This document shows, piece after piece, positions 15,396 to 21,308 of a DNA stretch of 64,000 nucleotides (positions are counted from its first letter, which is position 1; each line of letters starts with the position of its first letter). A model generated the notes under the pieces. It did no database searches and had not been told where the DNA came from. It saw only the letters and a list, made by a program, of their open reading frames with translations. The stretch is from positions 797,001 to 861,000 of the forward strand of contig NZ_CP073721.1 in the NCBI RefSeq assembly GCF_025264685.1. The letters run 5' to 3'. The position numbers and the translations under genes are program-made. The DNA is from Dactylosporangium roseum. GTDB lineage: Bacteria > Actinomycetota > Actinomycetes > Mycobacteriales > Micromonosporaceae.

Positions 15396-16283
15396 GTGGA
15401 GATGGCCTGGATCCCCGGTGGCACCTTCGCCATGGGCGCCGAGGGCTTCTATCCGGAAGAGGCGCCGGTGCGCAAGGTCACCGTCGATGGCTTCTGGATC
15501 GACTCGCACCCGGTGACCAATGCGGAGTATGCCCTCTTCGTGCAGGAGACCGGATACCGCACGGTCGCCGAGCGCCCCGCCGACCAGGGCCCTCCGGGCT
15601 CGATGGTCTTCGTCCAACCGCCCGGTCCGGTGCCCTTACGCGACTGGCGGGTCTGGTGGGAACTGCGGCCCGGCGCATCCTGGCGCCACCCGTTCGGCCC
15701 GGAGTCGTCGATCCGCGGCAAGTCCGCCCACCCGGTGGTCCACGTCGCCTACGAGGACGCCTTCGCATACGCCAAGTGGGCCGGCAAGGACCTGCCCACC
15801 GAGGCCGAGTGGGAGTTCGCGGCGCGGGGCGGCCTGGACGGCGCCGCCTATCCGTGGGGCGACGAGCCGGAGGCCGGCCGCGCCAACATCTGGCAGGGCA
15901 TCTTCCCGTGGCTCGACCGCTCCGAGGGTGGCCACGGCACCAGCCCGGTCGGCGCGTTCGCGGCCAACGGCTACGGCCTCTTCGACGTCGTCGGCAACGT
16001 GTGGGAGTGGACCTCGGACTACTACCGCTCCGGTAACGCCCGGTTCGACGCCGGCGACGACCCACTCACCCCTGTGGGTGATGTCGCGGAGAATCCGCGA
16101 GTCGACACGCCCGCGGGTGCCGCCGTGTTCGCCAGCCGGGTGTTGAAGGGCGGTTCCTACCTCTGCTCCATCGGCTACGACCACCGCTTCCGGCCTGCGG
16201 CTCGACAGCCTGAAGCCATTGATTCCGGTAGTTGTCACGTGGGTTTCCGATGCGTGCGTAGGCAGGCGCTCCAGGCGGGGTGA
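15396..16283 (+). CDS. Formylglycine-generating-enzyme-like (SUMF1 fold) protein
   Basis: 295 residues matching the FGE-sulfatase domain over the full length: MAWIPGGTFAMG at the start, FWIDSHPVTNAEYALFV, LPTEAEWEFAARGG, YPWGDEP, GLFDVVGNVWEWTSDYY, VLKGGSYLC and GFRCVRR. True FGE oxidises a sulfatase Cys to formylglycine using two Cys and copper. Here the first Cys is kept (GGSYLC) but the second, normally five residues later, is Asp (SIGYDHRFR). It may therefore be inactive as an aerobic FGE or have another role. No sulfatase gene is in the window. The GTG at 15396 is at the predicted transcription start; ATG at 15402 is an alternative. Confidence 0.85.
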   Translation: MEMAWIPGGTFAMGAEGFYPEEAPVRKVTVDGFWIDSHPVTNAEYALFVQETGYRTVAERPADQGPPGSMVFVQPPGPVPLRDWRVWWELRPGASWRHPFGPESSIRGKSAHPVVHVAYEDAFAYAKWAGKDLPTEAEWEFAARGGLDGAAYPWGDEPEAGRANIWQGIFPWLDRSEGGHGTSPVGAFAANGYGLFDVVGNVWEWTSDYYRSGNARFDAGDDPLTPVGDVAENPRVDTPAGAAVFASRVLKGGSYLCSIGYDHRFRPAARQPEAIDSGSCHVGFRCVRRQALQAG

Positions 16284-16301
16284 CCACGCACCGTCATTTG
16301 T

Positions 16302-16330
16302 TCACCCCCTACGGGTGAGGCGACATCACC
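16302..16330 (+). promoter_or_regulatory. MalT-box-like composite operator of LuxR regulator 2
   Basis: TCACCC-CCTAC-GGGTGA-GGCGAC-ATCACC, then 11 bases, then CACAAT (16342-16347). If transcription starts about seven bases later, the GGGTGA half-site is centred near -37 to -38, the position of the essential MalT box at E. coli mal promoters. Presence before a MalT-like gene suggests autoactivation. Confidence 0.7.
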
Positions 16331-16395
16331 TCTTGTCGCCCCACAATCCCGTGGTCATCCGCCGTGCTGCGGTGGGTGGGAGGGGGCGAAATACG

Positions 16396-19026
16396 TTGGG
16401 GCAGAAAACGCTCGTTGACACCATCACCCGTCCCGCACTGCATTTCGCAGTGCCCGAGCCGCCCCGCTATCACGTGCCGCGACCGCGTCTCCTGGACGCT
16501 CTCGATCGAGCCGTGGCGGGGCCATTGACATTGATCTCAGCTCCGGCGGGGTGGGGCAAGACCACCCTGCTGGCCGAGTGGGTGGCGGCGGGGCGGGTGC
16601 CCTGGCCGTTGGCGTGGTTGACCGTCGAGGCGCACCACGGCCCACGCTTTTGGGAGCACGTGCTGGAGGCGGTCTCCGCGTCGACCGCCGAGCACCAGGT
16701 GACCGACACCGTCGACGGTGACGGCGGGGCGCTCGAGGAACTCGTCGCCCTGCTGCGCCGGCCCGGTCCGCCGGTGGTGCTCATCCTCGACGACCTACAG
16801 GAACTCTCGGTTCCGCCGGTCTGGGGTGAACTGGAGACGCTGCTTTCCCAGGCGGGTGACCGCCTGCGTCTCGTGATCGCGTGCCGGACCGATCCGGCGC
16901 TCACGCTGTACCGCTTCCGAATCCGCGGCGCGCTGTCCGAGCTGCGCACCGGCCCGCTCGGCTTCACGCTCGACGAGACGGCGCAGATGCTCGTCGCGCA
17001 CGGCGTCCGGCTCGCGGAGTCGGCCCTGGTCGAGCTGCACGCGGTGATGAAAGGGTGGGCCGCGGGCCTGCGCCTCGCCGCGCTGGCGGTGCAGGGGCAT
17101 CCCGAGCCCGACAGCCTCGTCCCGCGCTTCGCGCTGCAGGACCGGGCGCTGGGGGAGTACCTGGTCGGCGAGGTCTTCGACACGCTGCCGGAGGACGTCC
17201 GCGAAGTTGTCCTCTGCACGTCGGTCCTCGACCAGGTGAGCGCCGAACTGGTGGAGGCGCTGACCGGCCGCGTCGACGGCGCGCGGATCCTCGCGCAGCT
17301 CGAGCACTCGAACCTCTTCGTCGTGCAGGGCAGCGGCAACGCCGGGATGTACCGGTGCCATCCGCTGTTCGGGCTGATGCTCTACGACGAGCTGCGGCAC
17401 CGCCGGCCCGAGCAGGTCCGCCAGCTACACCGGCGGGCCGCGGACTGGTTCGCCGCGCACGACCAGCCGGCCGACGCACTGCGGCACGCGCTCGCCGCCC
17501 GCAACTGGGGTCAGGCGGCCGACCTGCTCGCCGAGAGCTGGCAGGAGCTGGTGCCGGGCGCGCGGCTGCGCACCATCAAGGAACTGGTTCCACCACCTCC
17601 GCAGGAGGTCCGCAACGACCCGAAGCTGGCCCTGGCGTTCGCCGCCGAACGGCTCGACGCCAGCGACCCGCAGGGCACCGAGACCTTCCTGCACCTGGTC
17701 GACCGGTCCCAGCACACCCTCGTCGACTCGGCGCGCGCGCAACTGCGCCCGATCGTCGACAGTTTCCGGATGGCGGAGGCACATCAAAGCCAGAAGCCGG
17801 AGCTGGTACTGGCAACCGCCCCGCTCCTCCTGCGTGAGGACACCGGCCTCGACGACCAGGACACCGCGCGCATGCGGGCCCTGGCGCTCGTCGCCGTCGG
17901 CGGTGCGCGGCTCATCCAGGGCGACCTCCAGGCCGCCGAGCACGCGCTGCAAGAATCGCTCAACCTGGCCCGCCGCAGCGGCGGCGTCCAGTCGCAGCTA
18001 GCTGCTCTACGACAGCTCGCCCAACTCAACGCGGCACGGGGCAGACTCACCGCCGCGATGCGTTACGGCAAGGAAACGCTCGCTCTGGCCGACCGCGAGG
18101 GCCAGACCCAGGGCAGCGATGTCGTGTGGGCACAGTTGACCGTCGCCGAGGTCTGCTACCTCCAAGCCCGGGTGCGTGCAGCCGAGCACTACCTCGACCG
18201 TGCACTCGACGGAGGCGGCCTCGCCGACCCCGCGTTGGTGGCGGTGGCGACCATGTCCCGTGCACACATCCGCGCCGCGGCGGGCGACGCGCGCGCGGCG
18301 TGCACGGAACTGGCCGCCATCCGCCGCCAACTGGCCGACTGGCGGTACACCCCGAAGCTCCAGCACTGCGTGACCCTTGCGGAGGCGGAGCTGCGGTTGG
18401 CGGCGGGTGACGTGGAGGCGGCGAAGCGCCTCCTGAACTTCGAACCGGTCGAGATGCTCGCCCCGTGGCACGGCGTGGTCCGGGCCAAGGCGCACCTCGC
18501 GGAGCGCCGCCCCGCGGCGGCCCTCGGCTCCGTCCAGCCCTATCTCGAGCCCACGACGGGCTCGCTGGTCTGGACCGTCGACGCGAACCTCACCTCGGCC
18601 CGCGCCCTGCGCGCCCTGGGTGATCGGTCGAAGGCCGGCCGGGCACTGGAGCAGGCGCTGCGGTTCGCCGACGACGAGTCGATCCGCTGGCCGTTCGTCG
18701 CGGGTGGTCAGCCGGTGCGGGAGCTGCTCGTGACGTACCTGCCGGCCGGCAGCGGCTTCCGCGGCCTGGCCGAGGACATCGCCGCCGAGCTCAACGGCTT
18801 CGGCCGTCCGGCGGCCGCCGCCGGCGAGCTGGCGGAGCCGCTCACGGAGCGGGAGCTGGCCGTGCTGCGGTACCTGCAGGGCACGCTGTCGGCAGGCGAG
18901 ATAGCGTCGATGCTCTACGTTTCGGTGAACACCGTGAAGACCCACATGAAGAACATCTACCGCAAGCTGGGCGTGGGCCGTCGCCGCGAGGTGATCGAAC
19001 GCGCCCGCGAGCTGAACCTCTTGTAG
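16396..19026 (+). CDS. MalT-like STAND ATPase/LuxR transcriptional activator 2
   Basis: 876 residues from the TTG at 16396, which follows AGGGGGCG at good spacing; an earlier TTG overlaps the preceding gene and lies upstream of the promoter. Walker A is SAPAGWGKTTLL near residue 45 and Walker B VVLILDDLQEL, followed by LVIACRTDPALTLYRFR. A TPR-like array and a C-terminal LuxR domain (LTERELAVLRYLQGTLSAGEIAS, VNTVKTHMKNIYRKLGVG) complete it. It is a close paralogue of the regulator at 8958-11552. Its own promoter carries an intact composite operator, so it is the leading candidate for the protein that binds the set. Confidence 0.92.
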   Translation: MGQKTLVDTITRPALHFAVPEPPRYHVPRPRLLDALDRAVAGPLTLISAPAGWGKTTLLAEWVAAGRVPWPLAWLTVEAHHGPRFWEHVLEAVSASTAEHQVTDTVDGDGGALEELVALLRRPGPPVVLILDDLQELSVPPVWGELETLLSQAGDRLRLVIACRTDPALTLYRFRIRGALSELRTGPLGFTLDETAQMLVAHGVRLAESALVELHAVMKGWAAGLRLAALAVQGHPEPDSLVPRFALQDRALGEYLVGEVFDTLPEDVREVVLCTSVLDQVSAELVEALTGRVDGARILAQLEHSNLFVVQGSGNAGMYRCHPLFGLMLYDELRHRRPEQVRQLHRRAADWFAAHDQPADALRHALAARNWGQAADLLAESWQELVPGARLRTIKELVPPPPQEVRNDPKLALAFAAERLDASDPQGTETFLHLVDRSQHTLVDSARAQLRPIVDSFRMAEAHQSQKPELVLATAPLLLREDTGLDDQDTARMRALALVAVGGARLIQGDLQAAEHALQESLNLARRSGGVQSQLAALRQLAQLNAARGRLTAAMRYGKETLALADREGQTQGSDVVWAQLTVAEVCYLQARVRAAEHYLDRALDGGGLADPALVAVATMSRAHIRAAAGDARAACTELAAIRRQLADWRYTPKLQHCVTLAEAELRLAAGDVEAAKRLLNFEPVEMLAPWHGVVRAKAHLAERRPAAALGSVQPYLEPTTGSLVWTVDANLTSARALRALGDRSKAGRALEQALRFADDESIRWPFVAGGQPVRELLVTYLPAGSGFRGLAEDIAAELNGFGRPAAAAGELAEPLTERELAVLRYLQGTLSAGEIASMLYVSVNTVKTHMKNIYRKLGVGRRREVIERARELNLL

Positions 19027-19042
19027 GAGTCGATTCCCGCGG

Positions 19043-19071
19043 AGCGCGGCGGTCTTCGGACCTGCCGCGCT
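19043..19071 (+). terminator. Terminator after LuxR regulator 2
   Basis: AGCGCGGC-GGTC-TTCG-GACC-T-GCCGCGCT: an interrupted 12-base-pair stem closed by a stable TTCG tetraloop, 16 bases after the TAG stop. No T run. Confidence 0.65.
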
Positions 19072-19248
19072 TCGCTGTTCCCGGGCTTCTGCCGGGCCGG
19101 CCCCTCGACGGGCCCCGCCCGAGGTGCGGGTGGGTGGTACATCGCTTCGCCCGGGCACCCCCGAGCGGACCCAACCCCTCTGGTCCCTGGGCCGTCCGGC
19201 GCCCACGTCCGCGTGGTGCGCCGGGAGGGGAGACTCTGCCGGAACGAC

Positions 19249-19285
19249 AACAGCGGCGGCGTCCGTGATGGACGCCGCCGCTGTT
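19249..19285 (-). terminator. Terminator of the second DUF7144 gene
   Basis: A perfect 16-base-pair stem (19249-19264 with 19270-19285) and a five-base loop, 18 bases past the stop of the minus-strand gene. As it is symmetrical it could also stop read-through from the left. Confidence 0.7.
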
Positions 19286-19303
19286 CGGCGGTGCGACAGG
19301 GAG

Positions 19304-20110
19304 TCAGCGCACCACGTACGGACGGGCGCCGATCGCGGCCAGCTCCTCCGGAGCGCCGTCCGGTGTGGACTCCCGCGTCGTCGCGGGCTGCTGCTCAAGG
19401 ATCATCGGCAGCGGGTCGACCAGCGGGTCGAGGACCTCCCGCCGTGCCGGGGCCTCGTTCACCCGGACCGGGACCGTCGCGTGGCCGATCGCCCGCACCC
19501 AGGTCGTCGGGGTGTCTAGATCGGGCTCGACAAGCTCGGCGTCGACCGTCTCCGACGGCACGGCGTGCGGGTCCACCATCAGGTCGACCAGGATGATGTC
19601 ACTGTTCTCGGCGCTGTGCCGCACCACCGGGTGGCCCGCCTTGTGCCGCGCCCGGTAGGCGTCCGACCGGCTGTTCCGGCGCAGCGCCAGTTTCGCCACC
19701 GGGGCCGGCGCCGACGCGGATTCGTCGGCCGCCCGCCGGTTCCGCGGCACGGTCAGGATGAAGATGATGATGACGTCCAGCGCGATCATGAGCAGCGACC
19801 AGGCCGGGTAGGCCCGCAGCATGGCCAGTTGTGAGATGGTGTGCAGCGCCACGATGCTCACCGCCGCGAACCGCGAGCTGCTCCTGCGCGCGCGCAGCGC
19901 GATACCCGTGATCGCGAGGAGCACGCCCAGCGTCACCGTGGCGGCGGCCCAGGTGCCGGCGCTGGTGAAGGCCACATCATCGCGGTTGAAGCCGACCCCA
20001 CCGCTGGCGAACCCCACCAGCAATCCCTGTGAGACGTTCAGCGTGCCCACGAGCGTGAGCATGGTCGTACCGAACGCCGTCCATTCCTTCACCGCACCGC
20101 CGTCGCGCAT
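19304..20110 (-). CDS. DUF7144-like four-helix membrane protein 2
   Basis: 268 residues. The ATG at 20110 (MRDGGAVKEW) follows GGGAGA and begins a compact membrane region: TAFGTTMLTLVGTLNV, WAAATVTLGVLLAITGIAL, FAAVSIVALHTISQLAMLRA and YPAWSLLMIALDVIIIFILT. The last helix is closely alike to that of the paralogue at 14120-14908. The C-terminal ~130 residues are charged and mostly disordered. Function unknown. A longer open frame to 20407 has an Arg/Gly-rich N-terminus that would begin inside the promoter and is rejected. The 5' leader carries a strong hairpin, and a composite operator lies farther upstream. Confidence 0.72.
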   Translation of the reverse strand: MRDGGAVKEWTAFGTTMLTLVGTLNVSQGLLVGFASGGVGFNRDDVAFTSAGTWAAATVTLGVLLAITGIALRARRSSSRFAAVSIVALHTISQLAMLRAYPAWSLLMIALDVIIIFILTVPRNRRAADESASAPAPVAKLALRRNSRSDAYRARHKAGHPVVRHSAENSDIILVDLMVDPHAVPSETVDAELVEPDLDTPTTWVRAIGHATVPVRVNEAPARREVLDPLVDPLPMILEQQPATTRESTPDGAPEELAAIGARPYVVR

Positions 20111-20149
20111 CCGCCCGTTGTCTCCCTTGCCTGAGTCAGAAAACTGTTG

Positions 20150-20191
20150 AGGCCGTGCCGGCCCCGGTCGAAACCGAGACCGGCACGGCCT
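20150..20191 (-). promoter_or_regulatory. Leader hairpin before DUF7144 protein 2
   Basis: AGGCCGTGCCGG pairs exactly with CCGGCACGGCCT (12 base pairs), with an inner CGGT/ACCG stem capped by a TTCG-like loop. On the minus strand it is followed by a T-rich CAACAGTTTTCTG, about 40 bases before the ATG. It could be an attenuator or the end of a short leader RNA that starts near 20399. Confidence 0.5.
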
Positions 20192-20422
20192 ATTTCCCCC
20201 GTTACTTGTTCCCCCCGGAACAGGCGCGACAAGTGGTGTTCCGATCACGCCGCCCGCGTGACCGACCCACCGGCGCAGACCCCTCCGTGCCGGTTGCCGG
20301 GAAGCGGTCGAGACCCTGCCCGCGGACGTGGGTGGATCCCCGGCCTCCCCGGTTCTCCGGACATCGGCGCCAGCCGAAGTTCGGCAACGTGTCGTGCCTG
20401 GGAACATGATTTGAACGACAGG

Positions 20423-20451
20423 GGTGAGTAGTAATCACCCTCGATGGGTGA
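20423..20451 (-). promoter_or_regulatory. MalT-box-like composite operator upstream of DUF7144 protein 2
   Basis: Read on the minus strand: TCACCC-ATCGA-GGGTGA-TTACTA-CTCACC, then 11 bases and AATCAT (20411-20406), a -10-like hexamer. This is the only copy oriented leftward. The leader to the DUF7144 ATG would be about 290 bases; a 39-codon frame from 20364 lies in it but has no other support. Confidence 0.65.
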
Positions 20452-20478
20452 CCAGGCGGGTGGCCACCCGGCACGGCG

Positions 20479-21180
20479 CTACACCGGCTCCGCGGCGAGG
20501 AGGCAGGCGTCGTCGTCGGGGTTGCCGCGGCGTGCCTGGTCGATGGCGTTGCGCAGCCGTTCGCCGGGCGCGGCGGTGCGCATCGCCAGGCGGACGTCGT
20601 CGGCGAGGTCCTGCACGCCCTGGTCGATGGCGCGGTCCCGCTGTTCGACGACGCCGTCGGTGTACATGAAGAGCATCTCGCCCCCGGCGAGACGCACCGT
20701 GGCCTGGGAGTACCGTGCGGCGGGATCGACGCCGAGCGCCATGCCCGGCGGCTGGAAGAGCGGCGACACACCCTCGGACGTGGCCCGCAGGATCGGCAGG
20801 TGCCCGGCCCTGGCCCAGGTGAGTGTGCGGTCGGCGGGCCGGAAACGGCCGCAGACCGCGGTGGCGAGCACGGTGGTGTGCCGGCGGCACAGCATCCGGT
20901 TGAGGGCGGCGAGCACGGCCCCCGGCTCGTCACCGGCCAGCGACAGCCGGGTCATCACGGCGCGCAACTGGACCATGGTGGCCGCGGCGGCACGGCCGTG
21001 GCCCATGACGTCACCGACCGCGAGCAGCACGTCGCCGTCGGGGAGGGCCATGCTCAGATACCAGTCGCCGCCCACGTTCGCCGTGCGGTCGGCCACCTCG
21101 CACCGCACCGCGACGCGGACGCCGTTGATGTCTCCTTGCAACGCGAGATCGTGCACTGCCAGAGCCATCACGCACCACAT
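20479..21180 (-). CDS. SpoIIE/PP2C-type serine phosphatase, single domain
   Basis: About 233 residues consisting only of a PP2C/SpoIIE phosphatase domain. Metal-binding and structural motifs: GGDWYL, LLAVGDVMGHGRAAA, ARAGHLP, MLFMYTDGVVE and DDDACLL; all Asp ligands are present, so it should be active. Such proteins dephosphorylate anti-anti-sigma factors or similar regulators. The ATG at 21180 (MWCVMALAV) is used; an upstream GTG at 21243 and ATG at 21168 are alternatives. It follows the MalT-like regulator 3 in the same direction with a gap of about 130 bases or less and may be co-transcribed. Confidence 0.82.
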   Translation of the reverse strand: MWCVMALAVHDLALQGDINGVRVAVRCEVADRTANVGGDWYLSMALPDGDVLLAVGDVMGHGRAAAATMVQLRAVMTRLSLAGDEPGAVLAALNRMLCRRHTTVLATAVCGRFRPADRTLTWARAGHLPILRATSEGVSPLFQPPGMALGVDPAARYSQATVRLAGGEMLFMYTDGVVEQRDRAIDQGVQDLADDVRLAMRTAAPGERLRNAIDQARRGNPDDDACLLAAEPV

Positions 21181-21308
21181 CCTCGGCCCGGGGTCCGCCG
21201 CCGGTCGGAGCACCGGTGACCGCAATATCGTGGCCTTCGGCACAGGGTGGGCGGCTCGCCCGAACCGGGTGGTTCACCGCGGCGCGGCGCCCACCCTGGC
21301 GGGGTGAA

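Noticed and set aside
16066..16082. Another operator copy (TCACCC...GGGTGA) inside the FGE-like gene
   Set aside because: The spacer is four rather than five bases, there is no third half-site and it is within coding sequence.
20111..20407. 99-residue N-terminal extension of DUF7144 protein 2
   Set aside because: It is Arg/Gly-rich, starts within the -10 region and crosses a strong hairpin; ATG at 20110 has a ribosome site and aligns with the family.
21244..21308. MalT-box-like site ahead of the PP2C gene (CCACCC-N5-GGGCGA)
   Set aside because: Two mismatches and wrong spacing of the third half-site.
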